NCBI RefSeq assembly: GCF_017498505.1 | Contig: NZ_CP071798.1 | Location: forward strand, 2,687,501-2,751,500 | Direction: 5' to 3' | From: Sporosarcina sp. Te-1 | Lineage (GTDB): Bacteria; Bacillota; Bacilli; Bacillales_A; Planococcaceae | Length of the DNA stretch: 64,000 bases | Shown here: piece after piece, positions 8,507 to 16,464 of the stretch | How positions within the stretch are numbered: position 1 is the first letter of the stretch | Layout of the letters: each line of letters starts with the position of its first letter | Notes under the pieces: generated by a model | The model's database searches: none | The model's input: the letters and a program-made list of their open reading frames with translations, nothing else | What the model was told of the DNA's origin: nothing | Translations under genes and position numbers: made by a program

Positions 8507-9769
8507 ATGGATATCAGAATACAAGCGATTGCAGATAGAGCCCAAACCGAATTCGGCCTTGAAAACTACCGGTTGGGACGCCATGCAATTTTTCAAAAAC
8601 AAGATGCCCTGGGGGAACCGTACTATCAACTTTCAATGGAATGGTTTCCGTTCACAGCAGGCGAAATAGAAGAGGATGAAAATCCTGACGGAACTGCAGT
8701 CATTGATTATCATATTCAGGAGGAGCGTTTTGAAACGGTCATTTTTGTGATGGAGCAATCCGAGTCGACTTGCCGGCCTTTTATGAACAAGACCGTTGAG
8801 GAGATGGCATCCTTTGTGGAACGGCAAACCCGATACCAATTCGGCCGTGATTTTTTTGTACGAGAGTTCTATGGTTCTGGGGTTTCGTTCCATTCGGAGG
8901 TAGATGGCATCCGTCTATCCCCCAACTTCCAAGCTGAAGTAAATTGCGATGAACAAGGGCGATTGATTTCCTTTACAACGTATGGAAAAGCGCCGGACCC
9001 ACATGCGATCATGCAACAAGAGTTCCATATGACGCTCGAGGAAATTGAACCGCTTGTACAAGAGCATGTCAAACTGTTTGAATTCCCTTCAGAAACAAGG
9101 GGGAAATTTGTTTCTGCCTATACCGTAGATGAAGTATTCATTGCTGTCGATGGTTCGACCTGCCTTCCATTTTTCACGGATGAGCGCATGGCAGTACCGG
9201 TGGGGGAATTATTGGAGTGGACAGAGCCATTGCACGGTTCAATTAACCGAAACCCACTGGGGCCTTCACAGGCGGTTGATGTTGAGGAAGCCTTCCAAGA
9301 GCGAACGACAGAAGCCTTCTGCCTCTCCGCTGAACAAGTAGAGCAGTGTAAATTGGCAGTGCTTACCGCATTACGCATGGAATATCCCGAGGAGAGCGGG
9401 AAATGGAGATTGAAAATGCTGCAGCCAGAACAGCGATACATCAGCGCATTCTGTCAAGCTGCTGAAAGTACAGCCAGCGATATTCTTCGCCCGAAGCTAG
9501 TCTTCTTTATCGACAAGTCTACGATGAATGTTATGAACCTGATGGACAACCGGCTGATGCTGCAAGACATGTTCAACTCATTCCAGCCTGCAGAACCAGC
9601 TAAAATCGATAAAGGCACAGCCTTTGAAGCTTTAGTGCCATATATTACAATGGAACCTGTCTACGTTTATGACTTCCGCAACAAAACATATGTATTATGT
9701 GGATTAATTGATACGGATGTTGCGGTGGATGCTGTCAGTGGAGAGATTGTAACGTTGGAGGATTTATAA
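8507..9769 (+). CDS. Unknown 420-aa protein with YcdB/PepSY-like features
   Basis: ATG at 8507 is preceded by CGGGAGGA; an in-frame ATG at 8468 lacks a site. There is no signal peptide or membrane segment. The protein is acidic and built of two similar-looking alpha/beta halves. Its end, IDTDVAVDAVSGEIVTLED, resembles the repeat ends of YcdB/YcdC and PepSY-type proteins, but this is only a visual match. It is a single-gene unit closed by a terminator. I do not assign a function. Confidence 0.75.
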   Translation: MDIRIQAIADRAQTEFGLENYRLGRHAIFQKQDALGEPYYQLSMEWFPFTAGEIEEDENPDGTAVIDYHIQEERFETVIFVMEQSESTCRPFMNKTVEEMASFVERQTRYQFGRDFFVREFYGSGVSFHSEVDGIRLSPNFQAEVNCDEQGRLISFTTYGKAPDPHAIMQQEFHMTLEEIEPLVQEHVKLFEFPSETRGKFVSAYTVDEVFIAVDGSTCLPFFTDERMAVPVGELLEWTEPLHGSINRNPLGPSQAVDVEEAFQERTTEAFCLSAEQVEQCKLAVLTALRMEYPEESGKWRLKMLQPEQRYISAFCQAAESTASDILRPKLVFFIDKSTMNVMNLMDNRLMLQDMFNSFQPAEPAKIDKGTAFEALVPYITMEPVYVYDFRNKTYVLCGLIDTDVAVDAVSGEIVTLEDL

Positions 9770-9773
9770 AAAT

Positions 9774-9803
9774 GAGGCCGCTCCTAGGTAAGGCGGCCTC
9801 TTA
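9774..9803. terminator. Bidirectional terminator
   Basis: GAGGCCGC and GCGGCCTC stem between the convergent unknown gene and the amidase. Confidence 0.8.
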
Positions 9804-9827
9804 ACTTATAAAACTGTACTTGCGTTA

Positions 9828-10631
9828 TTATTGTTCCACAGCGATGATAAACGCTTCAAACCCAGCCCGCTGCAGGTCGGCCACTTGCTTGTCCGCATTG
9901 GCTTTATCTGCAAAAGAGCCTGTGATGACACGATAATACGTAACCCCGCTTTGCGTAAAGATATCGATGAAACTGTCGAATCCTTTCGCTTTCAATTCAG
10001 CAACACGCTGATCGGCGTTTGCGCGGGAAGTGAATGAACCTGTTACGACACGGTATACCACATTGCCGGCTGGCGGCGGCGTGCTTGACTTGATTAGGCC
10101 CAGTGCTTTCGCCAACCCATTAACATGGCCGCGTGCGGCACTGTCCAGCCAAGCGGACGTTTTCATTTTCGCAGCATCCGTCGCATTATCGATAAAACCG
10201 TTTTCCGTCAACATCGCATGCATCCTTGACTCGCGCAGCACATGAAAGTTCTCCTTCTTCTTGCCGCGGTTTGGCATATTGATCAATTTAACGATTTCCG
10301 CATGGATTGTGTTACGCAACTGAGCAGTTGTGGAGGAATCTGACAGATTGCTGTGAATATAATCCTCATATCCTGTCCCTCCGCCTGCATTAATATGAAT
10401 ACTTAAATAGAAGTCCGCCCCCCATGCATTGGCATCATTCGTACGTTGCGTCAAACTCACCGTCTGATCTCCTGTTCGGCTCATCCGAACCGAAGCATTC
10501 GTGTATTCATTAACCAGAATGTTTCTTACCCTCGTCGCAATTGCCAGCGTCACATCTTTTTCCTTTAACCCATTTGCCGAAGCGCCACCGTCTGTTCCAC
10601 CATGTCCCGGATCAAGATAAATTTTTACCAT
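9828..10631 (-). CDS. N-acetylmuramoyl-L-alanine amidase with C-terminal SPOR repeats (CwlC/BlyA-like)
   Basis: ATG at 10631 follows GAGGAGG; the 267-aa product begins MVKIYLDPGHGG. The Amidase_3 catalytic domain spans residues about 1-180: zinc ligands and catalytic residues lie in DPGHGG, LKEKD, SIHINAGGG and TENGFID. Two SPOR-like repeats follow (VYRVVTGSF..., YYRVITGSF...; about 190-267), which bind glycan. There is no signal peptide, as in phage endolysins and mother-cell CwlC, so it needs a holin or cell lysis to reach the wall. The sequence strongly resembles CwlC, and the adjacent holin supports a phage lysis origin. Confidence 0.9.
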   Translation of the reverse strand: MVKIYLDPGHGGTDGGASANGLKEKDVTLAIATRVRNILVNEYTNASVRMSRTGDQTVSLTQRTNDANAWGADFYLSIHINAGGGTGYEDYIHSNLSDSSTTAQLRNTIHAEIVKLINMPNRGKKKENFHVLRESRMHAMLTENGFIDNATDAAKMKTSAWLDSAARGHVNGLAKALGLIKSSTPPPAGNVVYRVVTGSFTSRANADQRVAELKAKGFDSFIDIFTQSGVTYYRVITGSFADKANADKQVADLQRAGFEAFIIAVEQ

Positions 10632-10644
10632 TTTACTTCCTCCT

Positions 10645-10692
10645 CTAATTTTTATTTTTTTCCGCGGCCTTAGCAACAAACAACTTTTTCAT
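10645..10692 (-). CDS. Possible 15-aa leader peptide
   Basis: ATG follows CAGGAGG at good spacing and encodes MKKLFVAKAAEKNKN before TAG. It lies between the holin terminator and the amidase start. It may be a leader or chance. Confidence 0.3.
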   Translation of the reverse strand: MKKLFVAKAAEKNKN

Positions 10693-10734
10693 TAGCCTCC
10701 TGATTTACATCCGCACCACCTCCTTTCCGCAATA

Positions 10735-10768
10735 AAAAAAAGCGATGCCTATTTGGGTGGCAATCGCT
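10735..10768 (-). terminator. Terminator overlapping the holin 3' end
   Basis: AGCGATtGCC and GGCatCGCT arms are followed by eight T on the minus strand. The stem includes the last holin codons, so amidase expression would need read-through or its own promoter. Confidence 0.75.
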
Positions 10769-10949
10769 GCTTCACTTCTCGTATCTCATCGGATATGTCA
10801 TCATATTTTTCCGCCATCGCTTCCAGCAAATCCTGGTAGCGTCGTTCCCTCGACTCACTACTTTTCACCTGATACCAAAACAGCCAAACGAACAACACCG
10901 CAAACGGCCCCTGCGTCAAAAAATAACCTAACACTTCCTTGGCATCCAT
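10749..10949 (-). CDS. BhlA/UviB-family holin-like protein
   Basis: ATG at 10949 follows AAAGGAGGGATGGG and gives 66 aa; the longer in-frame start lacks a site. The N-terminal half has one membrane helix (GYFLTQGPFAVLFVWLFWYQ), followed by a charged coiled-coil tail, the BhlA/UviB arrangement. In phage SPbeta, bhlA sits beside the endolysin gene blyA. UviB is the related clostridial bacteriocin-release protein. Here it would permeabilise the membrane and let the signal-less amidase reach peptidoglycan. Confidence 0.88.
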   Translation of the reverse strand: MDAKEVLGYFLTQGPFAVLFVWLFWYQVKSSESRERRYQDLLEAMAEKYDDISDEIREVKQRLPPK

Positions 10950-11152
10950 CCCATCCCTCCTTTTTGGAATAAAAAAAAGAACGCCCTGTTGGACGCCCCC
11001 CATAACCCGTATTCCACCGATCTCTCGTACTCTTTTTCTGGCTTGTCCCCATTGTAACCGAAAAAAATGCTGCCCGTCATTTCTTCGACTTCTGCGGCGC
11101 CCGCGACATTTGCGACCTGGGAGAACAATCGAAACTCATGCTGTATCACCAC
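10928..11152 (-). CDS. Doubtful 74-aa ORF upstream of the holin
   Basis: A GTG-initiated frame (VIQHEFRLFSQVANVAGAA...) fills the gap between the ArpU-like gene and the holin and overlaps the holin start by 22 nt. No strong ribosome site is visible and no family is recognised. It could be a small phage gene or untranslated leader. Confidence 0.25.
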   Translation of the reverse strand: MVIQHEFRLFSQVANVAGAAEVEEMTGSIFFGYNGDKPEKEYERSVEYGLWGASNRAFFFLFQKGGMGWMPRKC

Positions 11153-11236
11153 TCAAATTGTGGATCCTACCACTTGAAAGAAAAATATCGCCATTCAGAT
11201 GGTGTTTATCCCCATATACACAACCTGCCTCCCCAT

Positions 11237-11653
11237 TTAATTGACGACAACCGGACTTTCGCTGACAAGCCGTTGGATTACAGAGTCTTTGATTCTTCCG
11301 ATATGGCGATCAGACAGTTGCATGTGGCGCCCAATCCAACGAAGGCTTTTTCCTTCAAGCATCCAATGAAGCACTTCAAATTCCCGATCGTCCTCAATAA
11401 GTGTCATTCGTTCTTGAACAAGTTGAATTTTCTTCTCATACTCATACACTTTTTTCATACGACGTTCCCTTCTCGTTGCCTCACGGTAAATCGGATCACT
11501 ATGCCCCCCTTTTCGTTTTGGCATTGCCGCTTCTACCCCATATTGCGCCGTTAATCCTCCCATGTCGCCCATTCCCTCCCGAATGACTTTGACGCTATTG
11601 ATCATCCAGTGATAATCTCTTACAATTTGTTCCATTTCCATAAAAGTTGTCAT
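11237..11653 (-). CDS. ArpU/RinA-type phage late-gene transcription regulator
   Basis: The 138-aa protein starts at ATG 11653 after AAGGGG. Its N-terminal half is helical, containing QRMTLIEDDREFEVL. The C-terminus (about 100-130) is a sigma-region-4-like helix-turn-helix, KSLRWIGRHMQLSDRHIGRIK. This is the layout of ArpU/RinA-type regulators that activate late or lysis genes in Gram-positive phages. It is divergent from the repressor gene, and a perfect operator-like palindrome lies directly before its ribosome site, so repression by the neighbouring XRE protein is likely. Confidence 0.8.
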   Translation of the reverse strand: MTTFMEMEQIVRDYHWMINSVKVIREGMGDMGGLTAQYGVEAAMPKRKGGHSDPIYREATRRERRMKKVYEYEKKIQLVQERMTLIEDDREFEVLHWMLEGKSLRWIGRHMQLSDRHIGRIKDSVIQRLVSESPVVVN

Positions 11654-11667
11654 CTTATCACCCCTTC

Positions 11668-11795
11668 TTGTTTCATTAATGAAACAAAGATGTTCAATTG
11701 TTTCAAAAGTGAAACTAGCTTATTACATAAGGTAACATATGTTCCGTTTCACTTTCAACATCTTTATTCAAATTTGTTGTCACTTTTGAAACAAC
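11668..11795. promoter_or_regulatory. Array of four repressor operator-like sites
   Basis: O1 at 11668-11687 is a perfect 20-bp palindrome, TTGTTTCATTAATGAAACAA. O2 at 11698-11715 is TTGTTTCAAAAGTGAAAC. O3 at 11746-11759 is the weaker GTTTCACTTTCAAC. O4 at 11776-11795 is GTTGTCACTTTTGAAACAAC. The shared core is GTTTCA-N4-TGAAAC. The sites cover both divergent promoters, as in temperate phage or ICE switch regions. Confidence 0.82.
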
Positions 11796-11805
11796 AGACT
11801 ATACT
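11777..11805 (+). promoter_or_regulatory. Promoter of repressor-ImmA operon
   Basis: TTGTCA (-35), 17-bp spacer and TATACT (-10). Operator O4 covers the -35, implying autoregulation. Confidence 0.75.
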
Positions 11806-11831
11806 GGAAATAACAAGTAGGAGGGAAAGAC

Positions 11832-12164
11832 ATGCATTCATTGAGCACTGCACTGAAAAAGATCCGACTGGATAACAAACTATCGCAAGAGGAATTTGCG
11901 GAACGTGTTAATAAGCAACAAGGGCTCTCCATAACCAAAGGGATGGTTTCAAAATGGGAATCGGGGACAATCGAACCAAAAACAAGGATGATGAAAGCGA
12001 TTGCCGAAACGTTTCACGTATCAATTGATGGCATTCTCGGCCTGCAAGTGCCTGACAAGCCACCGATTGAAACGATTGCGGCCCATATTGACGATGATCT
12101 GACAGAAGAAGAGCTGGAGGAAATAAAAAAATATATCCAGTTTATTAAATCTCAACGAAAGTGA
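11832..12164 (+). CDS. XRE-family phage/ICE-type repressor (ImmR-like)
   Basis: The 110-aa protein has an N-terminal helix-turn-helix (residues about 5-65; LSQEEFAERVN...MVSKWESG). An acidic C-terminal helix EEELEEIKKYIQFIKSQ is typical of short ImmR/cI-like repressors. AGGAGGG precedes the ATG. The gene is followed after 9 nt by an ImmA-type peptidase and is flanked upstream by four operator-like palindromes. By analogy with ICEBs1 ImmR and phage 105 repressors it should repress the divergent ArpU-like gene and itself. Confidence 0.9.
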   Translation: MHSLSTALKKIRLDNKLSQEEFAERVNKQQGLSITKGMVSKWESGTIEPKTRMMKAIAETFHVSIDGILGLQVPDKPPIETIAAHIDDDLTEEELEEIKKYIQFIKSQRK

Positions 12165-12173
12165 GGTGGTTGC

Positions 12174-12623
12174 ATGACGTATGAATCCCTCATCGCCCAA
12201 TATCCGCATCTTGTTATAAAAGAAGTGAAAACAATGCCTCCTGGTCTGGCGGGACTCTATATAGACAATATGATTTTGATCGACCAACAGCGCAGTGGGT
12301 ATGAGAAGCATTGCATCTTGGCCGAGGAGCTGGGACATTACGAAACAACGTATGGGGATATTACGAATCTACAATCTTTGCGAAATTGGAAGTTGGAACT
12401 TCTTGCGAGAAGATGGGGCTATGAGAAAATTGTGTCGCTCGACAAATTGATCGAGTGCCATGAATTAAATTATCGTTCGATCGAAGAAGTTTGTGGCCAC
12501 CTCGAAGTGACCGCGGAATATTTGGAGTTATCGATTGCGCATTATTATACACGTTTTGGTCTGTTCGTCCACCATAAAGGCTACGAAATCTATTTTGATC
12601 CCCTGTCGGTTTCTAAACGATGA
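12174..12623 (+). CDS. ImmA/IrrE-family anti-repressor metallopeptidase
   Basis: The start at 12174 follows GAGGTGGTTGC. The 149-aa protein carries ILAEELGHYETTYGD (about 43-57): the peptidase M78 motif HExxH in which the first His is Ala while the Glu and second His remain. A helical tail (WKLELLARRWGYEKIV...HLEVTAEYL) is typical of the family. ImmA cleaves its partner repressor after DNA damage or a signal. The start is 9 nt after the repressor stop, so the pair is one operon. Confidence 0.88.
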   Translation: MTYESLIAQYPHLVIKEVKTMPPGLAGLYIDNMILIDQQRSGYEKHCILAEELGHYETTYGDITNLQSLRNWKLELLARRWGYEKIVSLDKLIECHELNYRSIEEVCGHLEVTAEYLELSIAHYYTRFGLFVHHKGYEIYFDPLSVSKR

Positions 12624-12664
12624 GCGACCGTCCTGTACATCATAGGGCAGGTGGCTCTTTCTTT
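12622..12664 (+). terminator. Terminator of repressor-ImmA operon
   Basis: Imperfect GAGCgACC...GGTGGCTC stem followed by TTTCTTT, starting at the immA stop codon. Confidence 0.6.
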
Positions 12665-12751
12665 GGGCTTTATGCTTCAAAATGGTCCTCGTAGTACCCC
12701 TTTTATTTCTTGTTGCCATACTATACGGCGTGGCCATATTGTTGCTCAATT

Positions 12752-12782
12752 CAAAACGACCGCCACATTGAAGTGTCGGTCG
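12752..12782 (-). terminator. Terminator of selO
   Basis: CGACCG-CAC and GTG-CGGTCG arms followed by TTTTG on the minus strand, just after the selO stop. Confidence 0.75.
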
Positions 12783-12789
12783 CCCTTTA

Positions 12790-14253
12790 TCATGTTCCAC
12801 AATATGTCCGATACGGGACATTGGAGGAAGATGGAGCCATGTATTCTAATTGTTCCTTCGTATGCGCATACGGTTCCGCAAGTGCATTCATGAGCTGGTC
12901 CATGACCGTGAAGTCACCACGATCGACAGCCGCTTCCAATGCCTCTTCCACGCGATGATTTCTTGGGATGACGGCAGGATTGCTTGCCCGCATCAATTTG
13001 GCGGACTCTTCCTTTGTCTCGGATTGCCGCGCACGCCGTGCCTCCCACTTGCCGAACCATTTCTTGAATACGTTCGTCTCGCTCATAGGCACGCCCGACC
13101 ATTCATCTACTGTCAACGCCCGGAATGTATTCGTATAATCCGCCCCTTGATTCTGCATAATGGTCAGCAATTCCTCAACAAGCTCCCCATCCTGCTCTTC
13201 TTCTGCAAACAGACCGAGCTTGTGCCTCATACCCTGAAGCCAATGTTTATGATAAAGCTCTCTGTATGCTGACAGCTTATCTTCCGCTATTTTGATGGCT
13301 CTCTCGTTATCTGCGTCGAATAACGGCAGCATAGCCTCCGCCAATCTCGCCAGGTTCCACTCCCCGATGCCAGGCTGGTTTCCGTAGGCATATCGACCTT
13401 GCCGATCAATTGAACTAAACACCGTTGCGGGATCATACATATCCATAAACGCACACGGCCCATAATCGATCGTCTCACCACTAATTGTCATATTATCTGT
13501 GTTCATCACTCCGTGGATAAAACCGACAAGCTGCCACTGGGCAATTAATAAGGCCTGCCGTTCCACCACCTTCTCGAATAAAGCCACGTAAGAATGCGAT
13601 GCTCCTTTCACCTCGGGATAATGCCGCTCGATCGCATAATCGGCAAGCGCCCGAAGATCCTCCACCACATTTCGGGCAGCCGCATATTGAAAAGTACCGA
13701 CTCGCAAATGGCTTGCGGCCACTCGGGTAAGAATTGCCCCTTCCAATGTCTCTTCCCGATAAACAGGTTCCCCTGTCGTGACAACCGCCAAACTCCGTGT
13801 GGTTGGGATGCCCAGAGCATGAATTGCTTCACTTATTATAAACTCCCGCAACATTGGTCCCAGCGCCGCGCGGCCATCACCCCCACGGGAAAAAGGCGTC
13901 CGACCAGAACCTTTTAACTGAATATCCAACCGCTTGCCATCCGGCGTGATTTGTTCACCAAGAAGGACGGCACGACCATCACCCAGCATGGTGAAATGTC
14001 CGAATTGATGGCCCGCATACGCTTGCGAAATCGGCTCAGCCCCTTCTGGCAGGCGGTTTCCAGCAAGCTCGTCAATGCCCTCTTTTCTCTCTAATTCATC
14101 CGTATCCAGGCCGAGAGAAGCCGCCAACGGATAATTCAAAACGATCAATTCCGGAGATGGGGACCGTGCCGGTTCCGTTCTCGCATAAAAGATTTCCGGT
14201 AATGTAACATAACTGTTGTCCATGCGCCATCCGATTGTATTGTTTGGACTCAT
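12790..14253 (-). CDS. selO: SelO/YdiU-family protein adenylyltransferase
   Basis: The 487-aa protein matches SelO from end to end. [10 protein letters not shown] and [11 protein letters not shown] (about 80-105) start the pseudokinase fold, and [17 protein letters not shown] (about 115-131) is the family signature. [21 protein letters not shown] (about 250-270) holds the catalytic and metal-binding Asn/Asp pair. SelO binds ATP in an inverted orientation and transfers AMP to Ser/Thr/Tyr of redox proteins. GAAGGGA precedes the ATG. The C-terminal selenocysteine of eukaryotic homologues falls near a normal Cys here (YRTYCGT end). Confidence 0.95.
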   Translation of the reverse strand: MSPNNTIGWRMDNSYVTLPEIFYARTEPARSPSPELIVLNYPLAASLGLDTDELERKEGIDELAGNRLPEGAEPISQAYAGHQFGHFTMLGDGRAVLLGEQITPDGKRLDIQLKGSGRTPFSRGGDGRAALGPMLREFIISEAIHALGIPTTRSLAVVTTGEPVYREETLEGAILTRVAASHLRVGTFQYAAARNVVEDLRALADYAIERHYPEVKGASHSYVALFEKVVERQALLIAQWQLVGFIHGVMNTDNMTISGETIDYGPCAFMDMYDPATVFSSIDRQGRYAYGNQPGIGEWNLARLAEAMLPLFDADNERAIKIAEDKLSAYRELYHKHWLQGMRHKLGLFAEEEQDGELVEELLTIMQNQGADYTNTFRALTVDEWSGVPMSETNVFKKWFGKWEARRARQSETKEESAKLMRASNPAVIPRNHRVEEALEAAVDRGDFTVMDQLMNALAEPYAHTKEQLEYMAPSSSNVPYRTYCGT

Positions 14254-14393
14254 TGTCTTCCCTTCTTTCTCCTATTACTATACCCGTTACGAACAAAAAC
14301 ATCAGGCATGTCGTTTCGCGGGTTATTCATAAAACAAGCGATATGGGGAATTGTATAGTTGTGTGTACTCAAGAGAAGAAAGGAGGGGACAAA

Positions 14394-14633
14394 ATGGTGC
14401 GAATTGCAGTGGAGCAACCGTACGAAGACGTGATGGCTGCCCTTCAGTCAAAAGGATACGAGGTGAAAATGTTTAACACGGACGAAGACGTGAGCGGTTA
14501 TGATATTGGCATTGTTCGGGCTTTGAATGAAGGAAATACGCATGAATTCAACTTCCCTGTCATCACGATGAAAGGCAGGTCCATTGACGACGTCGTCCAA
14601 GCCGTGGAAGAAAAGGCGAATCTTCTTCAATGA
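14394..14633 (+). CDS. UPF0180 family protein (YkuS-like)
   Basis: ATG at 14394 follows GAAAGGAGGGG; upstream in-frame Met codons have no site. The 79-aa protein begins VRIAVEQPYEDVMAALQSKGYEV and contains YDIGIVRALN and FPVITMKGRS, matching the short UPF0180/YkuS family. The function of the family is unknown. A good terminator follows. Confidence 0.85.
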   Translation: MVRIAVEQPYEDVMAALQSKGYEVKMFNTDEDVSGYDIGIVRALNEGNTHEFNFPVITMKGRSIDDVVQAVEEKANLLQ

Positions 14634-14638
14634 TCAGC

Positions 14639-14682
14639 AGACAGAATCTTAGGCGGCAGCCGGGATTCTGTCTATTTAGTTT
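14639..14682 (+). terminator. Terminator of the UPF0180 gene
   Basis: AGACAGAATC and GATTCTGTCT form a 10-bp stem, then a T-rich tract. Confidence 0.85.
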
Positions 14683-14687
14683 TTTGG

Positions 14688-15149
14688 CTAGCGGCCTGTT
14701 TCCAACCTCATAATTTGTTCTCCGTTGATATCGAGCTCATTAATAAATTGGAAGCCGAGCCTTTCATATAAATGGACAGCGCCTTCATTCTCCTGATAGA
14801 CACTTAAATAGATGGGCTGACGGCCATATTCATCCTCGAGCTTTTCGATCAATGCCCGCATGAATAACCTTCCAAATCCTTTCCCTTGATGTGATTCATC
14901 GATCAAAATCCGATCGATCCATAATCGTCCATTCACCGCTTCATCTGGAAAATACCCATACATTGCAAACCCGACAAGCTGCCTATCCACATACAACCCG
15001 ACTGGCCGGTATTCTTTCCAAATCGCCGCATCGCGAAGACATTGCTTCGGTGTTTCGATAAAATGAAGCTGAGCGGGTGCTACATGCAAACTAAGCATTT
15101 CCCGGTAATTATGTACTGTTACGTCATGAATGCCAATATCCACGACCAT
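14688..15149 (-). CDS. bltD: Spermine/spermidine-type GNAT acetyltransferase (BltD-like)
   Basis: ATG at 15149 with AAAGGG upstream gives 153 aa, the length of BltD; an in-frame upstream ATG at 15209 is not needed. Motifs match BltD closely: QLHFIETPKQCLRDA, RPVGLYVDRQLVGFAMYG, LIDESHQGKGFGR (acetyl-CoA loop) and IYLSVYQENEGAVHLYERLGF. BltD acetylates spermine and spermidine with acetyl-CoA in the cytoplasm. The efflux partner Blt is not adjacent. The interval 15150-15452 contains nothing recognisable except the next gene's leader. Confidence 0.82.
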   Translation of the reverse strand: MVVDIGIHDVTVHNYREMLSLHVAPAQLHFIETPKQCLRDAAIWKEYRPVGLYVDRQLVGFAMYGYFPDEAVNGRLWIDRILIDESHQGKGFGRLFMRALIEKLEDEYGRQPIYLSVYQENEGAVHLYERLGFQFINELDINGEQIMRLETGR

Positions 15150-15452
15150 TCCATCCCTTTCTTCTCGATATGTATCTAGTCTATTCAATGCCATGTTGCT
15201 CAGGCTCACTTCATACTATCCAATGCACCCATCTCTTTCGATAAAATCTCGAGAATAGTATGGCGCATTCTAACTGTCCTCATACCCGTTTCTTCGTTTA
15301 TCAAACTGTTGAATTCAGCCCACTCCCTAAAGCGACAAAAGAACTGACAGTCCCCAACTTGTCCTACAGCTAAAGTATCAATTTCTCCCGGCTATGAATC
15401 TATCATTCTTGTCATCCGTACTATCGGTATGAGTTAGACTGGAGGCAGATGA

Positions 15453-16331
15453 ATGAAGAGGATCCTATTATTGCTTTTGGCAATTTGTTTACTGGGTGCA
15501 TGCTCCACGGAAAAGGACAAAGAAAAAGAAACAGCCCAGGCAGGCACAGAAAATGCACAAAGCAGTCCACTACAGGACAAACCGGAAGAAGAGATAAAAA
15601 AAGAACAAGCCGAACCGGATGAAACTACGGAAAGCGATGACATTGGTAAATTTTCCATCCCTACTGTTCAAGTTCCATCTCCCTATAACGAGGAGGGCAA
15701 TATGGCAAAGGAACACACAATGGAGGAGTATATGGAGCTAATCGAGAAACAAGGCGGCATCGTTCGTTTTGAGATGGATGACTATCCAGTACGTGCGATT
15801 GACAATGATAAAGTACGAAATATTACTAATCTAGGGGATGCCTATATCGATATATCCGAAAATGCAGCCTACCAAATACCAAAATCAGAAATACCTGTCG
15901 TGTACGAATGGTTCCTTTCGGTGCAACCGGAAGACCTAAAAGGAACGCCCGCTTCTGAATACCGCACGTGGGAAGAAGCCACAAACTTGGAACGCGGCAT
16001 CATGCAAATGGTCTATCTGACAGCCCCTTCCTTAAATAATTTAGGCTACATCATAGAAAATGATGAATATGATCATCCGGCATTGCAAATCATTCAACAA
16101 GATTTCTTTCAGTTGGGCTCGCCATCCGTCTTAATCCCGGCACCACAAACTGCGACCGACATGACCATGTTTGACCTGATGCTCAAAATGAAATATCAGT
16201 GGGAACAAGTCGGCAAGTTCGAAAATCCAGCGGAAAACAGGGCGGAATTTGAAAAGCTGTACAAAGAACTGCGTAGTGAGACGAATAATTTATTTGTGCG
16301 GATCAATTATGTTCTCACTCAAACATACTAA
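15453..16331 (+). CDS. Lipoprotein of unknown function
   Basis: The 292-aa protein has a lipoprotein signal peptide with LLGAC (Cys about 16), then a low-complexity acidic linker of some 50 residues. A globular domain (about 85-292) follows. The site GGAGGCAG precedes the ATG. I do not recognise the domain. It should be anchored on the outer face of the membrane. Confidence 0.8.
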   Translation: MKRILLLLLAICLLGACSTEKDKEKETAQAGTENAQSSPLQDKPEEEIKKEQAEPDETTESDDIGKFSIPTVQVPSPYNEEGNMAKEHTMEEYMELIEKQGGIVRFEMDDYPVRAIDNDKVRNITNLGDAYIDISENAAYQIPKSEIPVVYEWFLSVQPEDLKGTPASEYRTWEEATNLERGIMQMVYLTAPSLNNLGYIIENDEYDHPALQIIQQDFFQLGSPSVLIPAPQTATDMTMFDLMLKMKYQWEQVGKFENPAENRAEFEKLYKELRSETNNLFVRINYVLTQTY

Positions 16332-16464
16332 GTTTTCACCCACGCCCTAAAGCCTATCAGACCCGAGACCGATATAAAATCAAACCGGCGTCTAGTAGGA
16401 ATCGCAAGGATTTCCACGTATGATGAATACAATGAATGTTGACGCAGTGAAAAGGAGAATGGAA

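Noticed and set aside
10967-11010. Terminator-like GGGCGTCC...GGGCGTTC with T run before the holin
   Set aside because: The two halves are direct, not inverted, repeats, so no hairpin forms.
9828-12664. Complete prophage
   Set aside because: No integrase, terminase, portal, capsid or tail genes, and flanks are ordinary chromosomal genes.
12681-12770. 29-codon plus-strand frame encoding a hydrophobic peptide
   Set aside because: No ribosome binding site before the ATG, and the DNA overlaps the selO terminator.
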